Assembly: GCA_947069175.1 (NCBI GenBank)
Contig: CAMTDV010000013.1
Span: 13,993,001-14,057,000, forward strand
Length of the DNA stretch: 64,000 nucleotides
Direction of reading: 5' to 3'
From: Scalesia atractyloides
Taxonomy: Eukaryota > Streptophyta > Magnoliopsida > Asterales > Asteraceae
Below the pieces are notes generated by a model, which searched no databases, had not been told where the DNA came from, and worked only from the letters and a program-made list of their open reading frames with translations. The translations under genes were made by a program, and so were the position numbers. Shown here piece by piece: positions 1-10,869 of this stretch; the first letter of the stretch is position 1; every line of letters starts with the position of its first letter.

Positions 1-1700
1 ATTTCACCCTCCATGGGTCGACCAGCCGCCTGCACAGCCACAGGCTCCTCCCCCTCCGCCTAAGGTTTCTTTTTGGCTTGCCAGTGTTTGGCGTTCGATG
101 ACGCTAGCTGAGTTTGCTGTTCGTAGCGGTTTATACCTGCAGGAGGATATTGCTACAGATGTTTATACGCAGGGGCTAGTAGTGGTGGATGGACCCACTC
201 TTTTAGGATTTTGGGAGGTGGTTGCAGGGCAGGACACTTGAGGGCGAAGAGGAGGATTTCACATGTTGATGACCTATTGTATAGGTACGTACGTTTATTA
301 CAATATTTATTGTGATCATTATTATTATAAATTAATTTCCGTATTTCGCTAACAATATCTGCATGTATCTACATAGGATGGTTGCTACTTCTATTACCGT
401 TCGCGGCCACAGTCGTGAGTGGTGTACGAGCACCGACCTCTTTTTCTTCTATTGCTTATTGTACAGGAGGCCGTGCGCACTTGCACACGGTCTGGCCCAG
501 TACTTCGCCTTTGCCTATCACCGGCATGAGCGCAGATTTTTGTATGGCAGCGCCTACGTGACCTCATTGCCCGTTCGTTGGGTCATTTACCAGAGACGGA
601 CCCACACTTACGGCCGGCCATACCATCGAGGCGGATGGGTTTTCATACGTTGCGGGGGATGAAGCTTGTTAAGAGGTTCGGCCTCCTTGGCGAGCGGGTT
701 AAAACCCGCGCAGGTGAGCTATGGATTCTGGAGGCCCTACCGGAGCACTTCGTTCCGGTCTATCCTCCGGCAGACGAGGCAGCGGTCATTCAGGACCCTC
801 CGGAGGATTTAGATGGGCCAGCACCGCCACAGCCACCACCACCTCCCGGGGCGCCCCAGTTTCCTCGGCATGTTATTCCAGGTCATGCCCCAGGAGCTGC
901 AGCATATACGCAGTTACGAGCCGACATTGACATGCTTATGATCTGATGGGTTGGATGGTTCGGGAGGCACATGATAGACGAGAGAGAGAGAGAGAGAGAT
1001 GGGTTACCTGTCATACCGCTCCGACCACCTCGACCACCACATTATCAGCAGCAGCCAGATCCAGATTCCGAATCGTATGCATAGACGTTTTGTATTTAGT
1101 ATTCAGCTGTCAAATATATATTGTTATGGATGTACAAAGCTATGTTATATATGTTATATTTAAGTTTGTTTTCAGTTATTCGATTACTTAATAATTTTTA
1201 TTTTGAATCGGACATTGAAATATAATACGGAAACAACATAATTTTCAAAATGTTAAATAATATTTACACGATACAATATTTGAATTCTTTTTAAAATGTT
1301 GAAAACAATATAATATTTTAATGGAAATGTAATATTTAAAAAATAAAATGTAAAAACAATGAAATTTTTAAACGATCGAAAACAGTAAGATACTTTCATC
1401 AAAAAATAAAACTTTTTAAAATTTAACATCTAAAATTACACCACCAAAACACCTGTATTTTCACTAAAAAAACATCACCCTCCAACAACAATCAATTTAC
1501 CCCACCAAAAAACTCTTTTTTCAACTAAAAAAACACAAGCGTCCTAGACGGTTCGTTTAGATCTAGACGGGGCGTCCAGGCCCCTTAAATTCTATGCCAG
1601 ACATTTCCTTGCTGCCTCCTTAAAATCAGTGTCTAAACGACCTGTCTAGAGCACAAAAGGTGTTTAAATAGACAGCAGAGGTGTGTGAATATCTTGAGCC
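1..1700 (+). mobile_element. MULE-2 copy A, right part (left end lies outside the window)
   Basis: The reverse complement of the right end starts GGCTCAAGATATTCACACAC and matches both ends of the element at 50435-55501. The interior from 1 to about 1690 is an inverted copy of about 50440-52140, including the coding part and the CTAGACG palindrome words at 1541-1660. The outer flank at 1701-1709 is TTTATTAAA, an AT-rich 9-mer of the sort Mutator-like elements duplicate. The left end is missing, so the target duplication cannot be checked. The Mutator-like assignment rests on the terminal repeats and on the 9-bp duplication of the sister copy; no transposase is present. Confidence 0.65.
2..945 (+). 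pseudogene. Athila-ORF1-like protein, broken copy A
   Basis: This is a two-exon gene remnant. Exon 1 (2-284) reads FHPPWVDQPP, then SVWRSMTLAEFAVRSGLYLQ, then the TLLGFWEVV block. Exon 2 (from 365) gives HRMVATSITVRGHSREWCTS, then TDLFFFYCLLYRRPCALAHG, then LAQYFAFAYH. The order of these blocks (EFAVRSG, a short HR.. helix, REWCTSxDLFFFYCL) resembles ORF1 of Athila retrotransposons as I recall it; this is not a database match. Damage: TGG to TGA at 241-243 plus a small deletion, the intron acceptor AG changed to AT at 363-364, and a 1-bp deletion near 555 that moves the rest (LRGMKLVKRFGLLGERV) into another frame. The C-terminus is Pro-rich and ends in a (GA)n tract at about 982-1000. It cannot encode an intact protein. 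Confidence 0.6.
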
Positions 1701-1709
1701 TTTATTAAA

Positions 1710-2948
1710 CGTGTTTTGTTGCTAGAATTCATGCGATTTTGCTCAAATAACATTACGTTGACTTTAAACAAAACCTACAAACAAAACAACATTTACTTGA
1801 CTTAACTAAATTACTAATAAATGTGACGATACTACTAATGGATTATGATACCTTAACAAGAAAGCTATGTTTCAGGAAGAGAACAATTCAACAACATATA
1901 AAGATGATCACCAAAAGGCTCAAGGTAGCTCTATCAAGGTAGTAGGAAGGAAATGTGTCCTACTTGGTAGCTTGTTGCTTTAAGTCGTATAGTGAAAAAA
2001 ATGTGTATAAATTTGGATTAGTGGGTGTGTAAGTTGGTATGAAAAAAATCACACAAAAAAAAAGAATGGTAGAAAAAGAATCATCGTTATGCATTAATCT
2101 TTAACCAAAATTTATATTTAATAAACTATTTTTTTATAAACATTACTTTAAAATAAAAAAATCGATTTGATACGGTACCTCAACAAGGACGTAACATTCT
2201 TAATCTGGATATTCAATTTCATGCATGCACTTGTTTGGTAAAATCATGTATATGCACTTTAAAAGTTCTTATGGCTGTACATTAATGTTATCTGTGTAAC
2301 TTTCTTAAATTTGTAAGTTGCGACGAGATAAACAATTTACACCGGTAAAGATATACCAGTGTTGTAATATTGCTTGGATACATAAAGATTTATAAGATAC
2401 AATTCTAAGTGCATTTACACATTTCATATGATTGTGTTAATAAAGATCGACCAAAAATACATTTAAAATAGTATAAAATCTTATTCCACTATATAAAAAA
2501 TAAATACAATTAGATAATTTTATGTTTATGAATGTGCATATGGACTTCGAATTGTATCTTATTAGTCTTTATGTATACAAGTGATATTTACAATACTGGT
2601 TATATCTTTACCGGTGTAAATTGTCGACCTCGTTACAACGCGCGCGTTATCCACTAGTGTTTATTTGATGGAAACTCAAAAAACCAAGAAAATGATAAAC
2701 AAAGGATGAACGTGTAGAATAAATTACATTAATTGATAACGGTTAAGAGTGATAATATTGTAACATCATCCTTTAGATGTGGTACCCTAGGCATAATATA
2801 TTTTAAGTGTCCTCTTAAAATTTTGTCTAATTACATTTTTCTCCGTTAATTTTGCTTTATAATGTACTATAGATATAATTTAATATGATTATTAATTCAA
2901 ACTGAAAGCCACAACCGCATATTCACCATTGTGTGCGTGTACTCTTAT
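1710..2948. other. Non-coding AT-rich interval
   Basis: I see no gene here. Short ORFs are random and A/T-rich. The only structure is the foldback element at 2305-2650. Confidence 0.6.
2305..2650. mobile_element. Foldback MITE with about 110-bp inverted arms
   Basis: The left arm (about 2310-2420) contains AATTTACACCGGTAAAGATA and, further in, CATAAAGATTTATAAGATAC. The right arm (about 2535-2645) carries the same blocks inverted (TATCTTTACCGGTGTAAATT). The arms are imperfect but collinear and are separated by about 115 bp of AT-rich sequence. There is no ORF. I could not assign a superfamily or a clear target duplication. Confidence 0.6.
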
Positions 2949-3688
2949 TGTTGGACATACAAAAGAATATATGATATTCAAAAGACAAAATATGACACGT
3001 TGATCATAAATAAGTATCTGATGAAGCATTCTGTTCCTAAAGATAGTGAATCTTGAACATTAATCAGAGCATCTGTTAAAGACATCTAAAGATCTGTTTG
3101 AAGCCTTGGAATCACAGTTGAAGAAGAAAAAAACCATTGATTTAAGCCCAAAGCTCTGTTGAAGCAAAACTCTAATTATGAAGACCAAACATATATTGTG
3201 ACCAAACAGATGTTTGATACAAGCCAACAACAGTTTGAAGAACTAAGGTTTATTCAATGTAACAGTATTTAGCTTAGAAGATGTTTGATGTAATAGATCA
3301 GATGTTTGATATAATAGATCAGATGTTAGATCCCCACAGATGTTTACTAACATCTGTGAAATCTTTTCTATTAGAAATATTGGATGTCATTATCAGGGTG
3401 ACGTCAGCTGATTACAAACAGAGCTTTCGTACTTGTATAAATAGATCTCATGTATTAGAGATCTATTTCATCATAAACATTCCTTTTGTACGAACAACAA
3501 AGTTAGTAATCAGTCTGATAGGGAGTTTGTAAAATCATTATACTGTAAATGAAATCATTTGGAATTCAATAGAAATCAGTTTTGATATAACCTCCGGCTT
3601 GTCTGTTTATCTTATTTGCATTACAATTTACAAATTGTTTGTTCTTCATTGTTTAAACTTACAAGTATAACAATCTCATATTCCAACA
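2949..3688 (+). repeat. Copia-type LTR (5' LTR of a truncated element, or solo)
   Basis: The sequence starts TGTTGGAC and ends TCCAACA, the inverted TGTTGGA/TCCAACA ends usual for plant LTRs. A TATA box (3436-3443) lies in the body, and a primer binding site follows two bases after the end. Length is 740 bp. No gag or pol is recognisable downstream and no second LTR was found in the window, so the element is truncated soon after its primer binding site. Confidence 0.75.
3399..3443 (+). promoter_or_regulatory. LTR promoter: TGACGTCA palindrome plus TATA box
   Basis: TGACGTCA at 3399-3406 is a perfect bZIP (TGA/CRE-type) site. It sits 29 bp upstream of TATAAATA at 3436-3443. The spacing suits an upstream activator and core promoter inside a copia LTR. 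Such sites are known for TGA factors in plants; use here is inferred. Confidence 0.5.
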
Positions 3689-3690
3689 AT

Positions 3691-3702
3691 TGGTATCAGA
3701 GG
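3691..3702 (+). other. Primer binding site, initiator Met-tRNA type
   Basis: TGGTATCAGAGG lies two bases after the LTR end. It matches the plant initiator methionine tRNA 3' end (TGGTATCAGAGC) at 11 of 12 bases. Confidence 0.8.
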
Positions 3703-5466
3703 TTGGTCATATTAAACTTGAGTTGACAATTAGTTTAATACTCAAAGATCAGCACACAATGAGATCCAATCTGTTCGTGGTATCTAAATTTAGAGTTTAA
3801 AATATAACTTTCAAAAGGTTTACATACTTTGTTTTCATAAAAGATCAAAGGGAATGGTGCAAAAAAATCATAATTCCCAAAATATCAGCTTCAACAATAA
3901 GCCTCATATACTTGTCAGATCTGAGTATAATATCTGACAACGTAGGATGGCTCACGTGCTTGCTCAACAGAGCACAAGGTGTTGAATTCTTTTTCTACAT
4001 AAACAACTAAAAACAACAAAATGGTGGCGCATGACCTTCTAATTATATAATATATAGATAGGGGGATGCAAATTTAGAAAATGAGTAATGATGTGGTAAT
4101 GTTTTTATGTGTTTTTCAATATCTTTAATGGATAAGTTTTTTATGTTTTCGAAGAATGAGTGTTTTTGTATATGGTAGTTGACTATGCACCTTTTCTTAT
4201 GATTTTAAGCTTTCTTATTGTTGATACTCTAAGTACGTTGCCGTAATCACATAAATGTTTTTTTGTTTAGAGATAGATGTACCATAAATAGTAAAAGTAT
4301 TAATTTGGTATGTTTGAAGACAATTTTTAGAGCATTTCATATAAATAAATTTGTGAGTGTGTTACTTCTGTTATAAGAAATGACTGTGAGTGTTTGTAAG
4401 AGAAAATGATACTATTTATCTGTAAATATATGGAAAACACTGTTGATCTTTATAAATTTTTTTTTAATATTTTTGAAAGTAATTATGAGAGAAGGAGATA
4501 GAAAATATAATAATAACGGTATAAATAGTATTATTTAATTGAAAAGAAAAAAATATATATTAATTTTAAGTATAATTATAAAAATAAAAATAAAAAATTA
4601 CTTTTAAATGTTACACACTATTACAACAAGTGTCTAATAAAGTTAATTTTTAATATAATTTTAATTTTAATTTTTAATTTTAATAACATTTTATATCCTA
4701 TATAGTTTATATTTGGGTTTTATTAAGTGTATAAATGAAGTCTATTGAACAAAGAACATAAATTATTAAATGCTATATTATATGAATTCTAGTTTCAATC
4801 TATGCGGATTTAAAGTGTACACGTGACCGGTCTTTGAAAACAAAGATCCAAATTAATAATTCGGATCACCCATTTACTAATTTCTACGTCAGCAACAATT
4901 TATTGGTAAATAGTAGTTTAGAATTCAGATCCGAACATGAGTTCGTAAACCAGGTTGTTGTATATTGTAACTACCTTGGTTCCAAACTCTATATCTACTT
5001 AATTTTCTAACATTTTTTTGACTAATAAATTGATAGAAACACACAGCCCAAGATTTATATTAACCTACACAAATCTGGAAACTATACAGACCAAACATAG
5101 ATCATCAAAGATAAAACCCAACGATTTTAATCAAATACATGACTTAATTCAAAAATCGTGCCGACCACAAAAACTTAACACGAATGACATATAGACAACA
5201 AGTTTATATGGACACAAACAACTTAAATCTTAAACACGACTCACATATAGATCACAGGTTGATACGAACACAAACAACTTGGTGTGGATTATTTTTATTT
5301 ACTACTATTCTAAAATTACAAATCACACCAAAAAATAATATTTATAAAAGAATTTCGTTTTTAAACTACATAATCACAATACACATACACCTCTTTTTAA
5401 GTTTGATGTAGTCCAACTGTTTTGTAAATTTTGTCATAAAATAACCCATTTTTTAAGAAATAATAG
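3703..5466. other. Non-coding interval, remnant copia leader then AT-rich DNA
   Basis: The first 300 bp may be the untranslated leader of the truncated copia element. After that the sequence is very AT-rich with no supportable gene. A MITE of the AGAGCATTT family is at 4324-4620. Confidence 0.5.
4324..4620 (+). mobile_element. AT-rich MITE, copy a
   Basis: It shares a collinear core with 55840-56057 and, inverted, with the interrupted copy at 59588-61045. The common blocks are TATAAATTTTTTTTTAATAT, then GAAAGTAAT, then TAGTATTATTTAATTGAAAA. Boundaries are approximate: the left edge carries TTAGAGCATTT and the right edge CTTTTAAATG. It has no coding capacity. Confidence 0.5.
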
Positions 5467-5475
5467 ATTTAATAA

Positions 5476-5908
5476 GGCTTAAACTATTAGCACACCCAAG
5501 TGTCTATTTGCACACTTTAGGGTTGATATACACTGTTTATAGGTCTATACGCAGCGTATAGGGTCGCATAAAAATCAGTGTCCGACTTTATCTCTGGTTT
5601 AGGGGTTATACGCAGTCCAAACCAGGGGTAAAATGAGTTTTTTGACCCTTTATATACGCCACATATATAAAGGGTCAAAAAAGTAACAATTATCCCACAG
5701 GTTTGGGGTAAAAAAAACAAAAATACCACCATTTATATACGCTGCGTATATAAAGGGTCATAAAGACAATTTTACCATTGATTTGGGTTGCGTATAGCCC
5801 CTAATTCGAGGGTAAAATTGTCTTTTCTACTATACGCCGCGTATAGCCTTGTATGTGGCATATATATGGGGCAAGTTTGGTAAAAAAGACCATTTACCCC
5901 TAGATTGG
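5476..5908. repeat. MULE-1 left arm with CGTATA palindrome words
   Basis: The arm repeats TATACGCAGCGTATA-like palindromes and TATATAAAGGGTCA in both orientations (5550-5570, 5645-5690, 5735-5765, 5830-5870). The same words recur in the right arm at 24981-26070. No ORF is supportable. Confidence 0.6.
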
Positions 5909-6067
5909 GGCTATGTAACATTCGTGTAATTCGGGTTTCAAAACCGCCCTGTTTAACAGTTAAGTATTTTTATTTTGATATTATAAACTTATGGACACAA
6001 GATATATAATTATTGTTATGTAATAATAATAAATAGTAACAATTAAAACTAGAATTTATTAAATAAT

Positions 6068-6070
<3 letters not shown>

Positions 6071-6125
<55 letters not shown>
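6071..6125 (+). repeat. (AAT)n microsatellite
   Basis: About 18 uninterrupted ATA/AAT triplets. The leucine run read on the other strand is a by-product of this tract. Confidence 0.9.
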
Positions 6126-6126
<1 letters not shown>

Positions 6127-6204
6127 GGAATCAACCGGAGTCGAACCCGGGTCAACCGGGGATATACACACACCAAACACCGCTACACCACACGCACACT
6201 TGTG
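6127..6204 (-). other. tRNA-like module, antisense copy 1 (LTR1)
   Basis: Read on the minus strand it has GTGGTGTAGTGGT (box A-like, as in Gly/Glu/Asp tRNA genes) and then GGGTTCGACTCC, which contains a perfect GGTTCGACTCC box B. The middle is longer than in a standard tRNA, so it is tRNA-derived and not a functional tRNA gene. Confidence 0.55.
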
Positions 6205-6284
6205 TAATAATAATAATAGTAACAATTAAAACTAGAATTTATTAAATAATTATATAATAATAATAATAATAATTATAATAATAA

Positions 6285-6362
6285 GGAATCAATCGGAGTC
6301 GAACCCGGGTCAACCGGGGATATACACACACCAAACACCACTACACCACACGCACACTTGTG
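6285..6362 (-). other. tRNA-like module, antisense copy 2 (LTR1)
   Basis: Near-identical tandem copy of the module at 6127-6204, with the same box A-like and box B motifs. The corresponding single module is at 21385-21462 in the 3' LTR. Confidence 0.55.
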
Positions 6363-6605
6363 CTATAACCGAAACCATTTAAGTCTTATATTAAAGACCG
6401 CTTAAACCTGCAAATTCGAAATCATCAAGATCTGTAACCGCTCATCTCATAAATTGAATTCAAAAACCTTGAATACGGTTGTGAAAACTGAAAAATTAAC
6501 ATAAAACAGTTACCAAATTTGAGATCATGACCAATTCAAACCAGAAACCGTTTTGAGAATTAAGAAAATTTAAAGCTTGAAACCAAAAAATTTAATCATC
6601 CAGCT

Positions 6606-6613
6606 TATAAATT
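6606..6613 (+). promoter_or_regulatory. Candidate TATA box of the element 1 LTR
   Basis: TATAAATT precedes a C/T-rich stretch. The same sequence sits at a matching place in the LTR of element 3 (42633-42640), which supports a promoter role. Confidence 0.4.
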
Positions 6614-6944
6614 CTACCTCAATCATTTGTTGAGCTCGCTCATTTCCTCTCGAGAACCTATTATGCTCTCTGATCAAGTGACTCTGTCTGTCGCCGGATT
6701 CTACCTCTCGCCAGATTTACGCCGCAAAAACCGAACGATTCCGTTGTGGGAACAATCTTTTATATACTGTGTTTTTTAGATAAACCTTATATATTTTTGT
6801 AATTATCGCGAATCAATATATATTGTTAAAACGTTATCTAATCAAGAAGTTTTCAGAATCGGAGATCATGTTCTGAGTCGTGTCTAATGAAAAAGATGAT
6901 GTTTGATCAAATGGTTAAATATATTAAGAAACCGGTTTATAACC

Positions 6945-7012
6945 GGTTAGACACACAGTCCAATGGTGGACTGTGTGCAATTACACACGTAAGACACGGG
7001 TTCGATTCACGC
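6945..7012 (+). other. tRNA-like module M1 (LTR1)
   Basis: Starts GGTTAGACAC. An 11-bp perfect stem, CACACAGTCCA with TGGACTGTGTG, closes a 4-base loop where the D-arm should be. Box A-like CAGTCCAATGG is followed about 40 bases later by box B-like GGTTCGATTC. A T-run follows at 7042. No standard anticodon arm is evident. Confidence 0.6.
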
Positions 7013-7110
7013 ATATGAACAGTTTTCAGAAATTCAAATTCTTTTTTTTTAAAGCTACACAGAGCACCCTGTGTAAGTTCATAAGATTAATAAAAATGGT
7101 AAAACAAATT

Positions 7111-7190
7111 GGTTAGACACCCAGCCCAACCGGTTGGGCTGGGTGCAAACCATCGCAGAGGATCCGGGTTCGAATCATGTAGGGGGTGCC
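7111..7190 (+). other. tRNA-like module M2 (LTR1)
   Basis: Starts GGTTAGACAC. Positions 7118-7145 form a perfect 28-base palindrome (half-site CACCCAGCCCAACC), an enlarged D-arm. Box B-like GGTTCGAATC follows. A T5 run lies about 20 bases after the module. Confidence 0.6.
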
Positions 7191-7280
7191 GGTTGTTTGA
7201 TTTTAAAACCTTTTTAACTAAGGTTATTTCTAGATTAACATAACAAGTATATAAATATAATAAAAATCATGGTTCTAACG

Positions 7281-7360
7281 GGTTAGACACGTAGCTCAGT
7301 TGGAAGAGCTGCGTGCACGCAACCGAGAGGTCACGAGTTCGAGCCTCACCACACGCATCC
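7281..7360 (+). other. tRNA-like module M3 (LTR1)
   Basis: The most tRNA-like module. TAGCTCAGTTGG is a canonical box A, and AACCGAGAGGTCACGAGTTCGA resembles the variable loop and T-arm of elongator tRNAs such as tRNA-Lys. The D-arm is lengthened by CACG/CGTG pairing. A T7 run follows near 7409. The anticodon stem does not fold normally. Confidence 0.6.
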
Positions 7361-8376
7361 GATTCCACCCCAGAACCGGTCAGGTCTCTCCTGTCAGATC
7401 TGACAACATTTTTTTATATTATTTTATTTTTATTATATCTATTTATTTTACTTATATATTTAAATTTTAGTTAAAAATCAATTAAAAATAGTTAAAAACA
7501 CAATTTCAGAGGTTTTAAAATCTCCATAAAACCCACCAAAAATAACCTAAAAATTTAACAAAAATATTAAATTTAAATATTAATTTGTTTATATTTATCG
7601 AATTATCGTATTATTATTTAGGGTTAGCTTTCGTTCGTCGATCAAATCCTCAGTTCGTGCGCATCTTTCGCCAATCAAGAAAACGCACCCACTATGAGTG
7701 AGTTCTTAGAAATTCCCCTTTTTATTTATGTTTTGGGGTGTATCATGTGTCGTTTATACATTTCGTTATTTCAAACACTTGTGCTATTATCATTATATGA
7801 TATAACGTGTGATGTAAATGTTATTTGTTGTATTGCATGTTTACATTTTTGTCAAGTTGCGTGCAAATCATTCATTAGGCCCATCAGTTCCTCGTTGGAG
7901 ACGAGTTGAGCATCAGGTGACTCACTAGATCGGCTCCGTTTGATTGAGCCTTGATCTCATTGTTCATCATTTGATGTGTGTGTGTGCATTAATTGATATT
8001 ATGTGTTTTGTGATTAAATTTACATATACGTATACTCATATGTGGTTATGCACATTTTTTAACCAATATAACAAATTCGCTCACATGTTTTTATAAGATT
8101 CACTCGCCAACTTTTGTTGACCCAAAAACCATTTTTTACACATCATACAGGTGAACAGGTTGAAGCAAGGAACACATATAAATTTTGCCTTAGAAGAAAA
8201 ATAAAGAGTTCATGAATGTTTGAGTTTAGAACATGTTGTGCTTGTATGTTTGATGTAATTTCTCATTTAAATTGGAAATAACAAATATGAACTTTTAAAG
8301 TAAATGTCATGAGCTTTGATGATAACCCAATTATGCTGCGACTTTTATTTCCGCTGCGGGTCGGGGTGTGACAGGT

Positions 8377-8388
8377 TGGTATCAGAGC
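8377..8388 (+). other. Primer binding site of element 1
   Basis: TGGTATCAGAGC is an exact match to the plant initiator Met-tRNA 3' end, three bases after the LTR. Confidence 0.9.
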
Positions 8389-8776
8389 TTTTGACTATAG
8401 GGATATATGATAGGTTATTAAACCCTTAGAGCCTATACTATAGTCGATTAGATTTTAATTGCTTATGTGGTTACATGCAAAACTTATGATGTTTATTTAT
8501 TTATATTTGCTACACACACAAATGCATGCAAGCACTACCACTTTGTGTGATACTTAATAAGGTATACATATTGTCCAACATAACATCTTGCATATATTCA
8601 ACACGCACGTTTCAATTCTCACATATTCAAAACATTCTCATATTTTCTTTATTCAAGATTTTGTGGTGTTTTCGTTTTTCAATCTCATCAAAGTAAGTTC
8701 TACGACGAGCATGTAGTAACTGGAAGGGTACGAGTACCGGTAGTCAAAACGTCCTGTCTTAGTTGGCAATCATATA
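8389..8776 (+). other. Element 1 leader, first part
   Basis: Untranslated leader between primer binding site and gag. It matches 36540-36917 of element 3 (shared CCCTTAGAGCCTATACTATA). It is interrupted by element 2 and resumes at 18504. Confidence 0.75.
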
Positions 8777-10869
8777 TGTCACACCCCAACCAATGGCGGA
8801 AACATCGGAGTGAGACGAAATAGATTGCTCATTGCTCACAACGCTAACAATGACAATATTTAATTAAAACCAAATTTCATTTCAATAACAATTGTCAAGT
8901 ACAACATCGAAGCAAATACAAATAATACAACAAAATTGATACAACAAATTTAGACTAAACGTCTACTTGTGTGTATCTAAGTCCTTGCTATTTTGATTTC
9001 ATAGCATCCTCTTCATCAATCTGTAACATGTTTTAAAATACAATTCACTGCAAAAGCAGATGCGAGTACACAAGTTTAAGAATAGCATACGTATACGATT
9101 AACGTTTAATGAATGCTCATGGCAACTATGATTTTACGAGAGCATATACAAGGCATGCAATACTACTAGCCAAACCCTTAAAGCAAACACGTTGTTTTAA
9201 CATGGCCTCAAGTTTATGCGATGGAGGGGGATGCGTGACTTCCTATAGCGCCGCTATACATGTTAAACGAATGCTTAAAACAAGTTAATGACTAAAGTAT
9301 CACATAAAGAATATCCAAAATATAAGCATCACGTAAGCGTATCAAGCGTTCATGTGTATAGGATTGTTTGTGCATTTCATAAAGTTTAAGTGTTGTGGTT
9401 TTGGTATAAGTAAACATGTTACACCCAAAAAGTGTTGTAAACAAAAAGTGGGTCGCGTGTACTCACGGTTTTGCGTAGTCTTCAACTTGACGAGTTCGCG
9501 AAGTGGGTTGACGGGTGGGACGAGCGCCAAGTTATCCTACAAGAAGAGAACTTAGGTGGGTAAGTATTCGGATGATAACGGATGATTTTAAGGAATTTAA
9601 AAGCAATAAAGCAGTTTATACGAGAAAGTAATCACTTAGACTTAATACTTGTTTTTGACACTATAAGACCCATCCGGGTTGATGTGATTTCATGGGTTAT
9701 GATACCCATTAGAATCGTAACGAGAGATTAAGTATATAGGTGATATAACTTAGTATTATGACGGATGATCATTTGATCACCGTCAAGAGTTCAGTTAGTA
9801 CGTAAATACATATATATTACATAGTATAAGTATATCAAGAATATCATGTAGGTTCATAGAAGTCATGCATGGAGGTAGGAGGATAACCTTCCTTTTAAAA
9901 CCTCTCGTATAGTTTACCAATGCGCAAGTCGTCACAAAGACGACAAGGATGGTCCTGAGTACGTTTGAACATATAAGTAAAAGACAAAAGTAAATGAAAA
10001 CATCAAGTGAGACGGTGGATCGAAGTTTAGGATCGCAAAGGCTTCCAAGTGATCAAACTCTACCAACTCAAGTCTTGTTTCGAGAACAAGCTTGGAAGGA
10101 TACAACACTTGTGGGTAAAACCCTAATAAAAACAAAAGAAAGTCGTTACCCTTGGGACCTTAGACATGATGATGTTCCAAGCTAGTCTTCCATGGAAGAC
10201 TTATGGAAACATTCCAAAGGTATTTCCAAGTAGTAAGAAAAAGGAAAGATCAAAAGAGAGAGGTGAGTTAGAACTCACTTTTTTAGGAGCTTTGATCTTT
10301 GGAGAAGAAGAGAGCTCTTTAGAGCTTTTAGAGAAGAGAAAAGAAGATTTAGGTGTGAGTTGAGAGTGAAAGGGAGTGGGGTATTTATAGTTAAAATGGG
10401 GGAGGTTGTTAGTTGGGGTAATTAATTCAAGAAAACCAAAATTGACCAATCCATGGGCTTGAAATGTATTTTTCCGGATCGCGGTCGTCTCGCGGGCCGC
10501 GAGAGAGTAAAGACTTCTCGGTCGCGGGCCGCTAGAGGCCTGGCGTGGCACGAGAACTTCAAATGTTTCGGTCGCGAGCGCGAGGCAAGGTATTCCAGAA
10601 GGTTCTCTTGTTTTTAACACTTTTAGTCCTTAAACTTTAGCTATTTTATCAATTTAGCATGTTTTAATCGTGTATAAGCATATAATTATCGAGTGTGAAA
10701 GCGCATATAAGTATACTTTTGCGTTTAAATGCATACAAGACAAGTAAATATCAAGTATAAGTTTCATTATGATTCAAGTCTCGGATTACAAGAAAAGAAA
10801 TACGAATACAAGATCAAAATACGACAAAACTTTCTAATTATGGAAAGTATGAAAAAGCGAGGCGTTATA
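8777..10869 (-). repeat. 3' LTR of element 2
   Basis: 2093 bp, collinear with 16413-18503. Its first bases on the minus strand are TATAAC instead of TGTAAC, a G-to-A change that breaks the terminal TG. It contains a GC-rich patch with TCGCGGGCCGCGA near 10475-10530 and a TATA box at 10382-10389. Confidence 0.92.

Larger units (their letters stand above)
5914..8373 (+). repeat. 5' LTR of element 1
   Basis: Length is 2460 bp, TG...CA. It holds a microsatellite, two antisense tRNA-like modules in tandem, a TATA-like box, three sense tRNA-like modules and the end CGGGTCGGGGTGTGACA. The block 6030-6204 is repeated at about 6210-6362, an internal tandem duplication that the first part of the 3' LTR lacks. 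Confidence 0.9.

Noticed and set aside
5970..6176. Leucine-rich small protein on the minus strand
   Set aside because: The leucine run is the (AAT)n microsatellite at 6071-6125 read backwards.
7281..7360. Functional tRNA gene
   Set aside because: Box A and B are good, but the anticodon arm does not fold and the D-arm is overlong. It also recurs at a fixed place in LTRs.
9352..9555. Small protein repeated at 16986-17189
   Set aside because: Both copies lie at the same place in the two LTRs of element 2; the duplicate is the LTR, not a gene pair.
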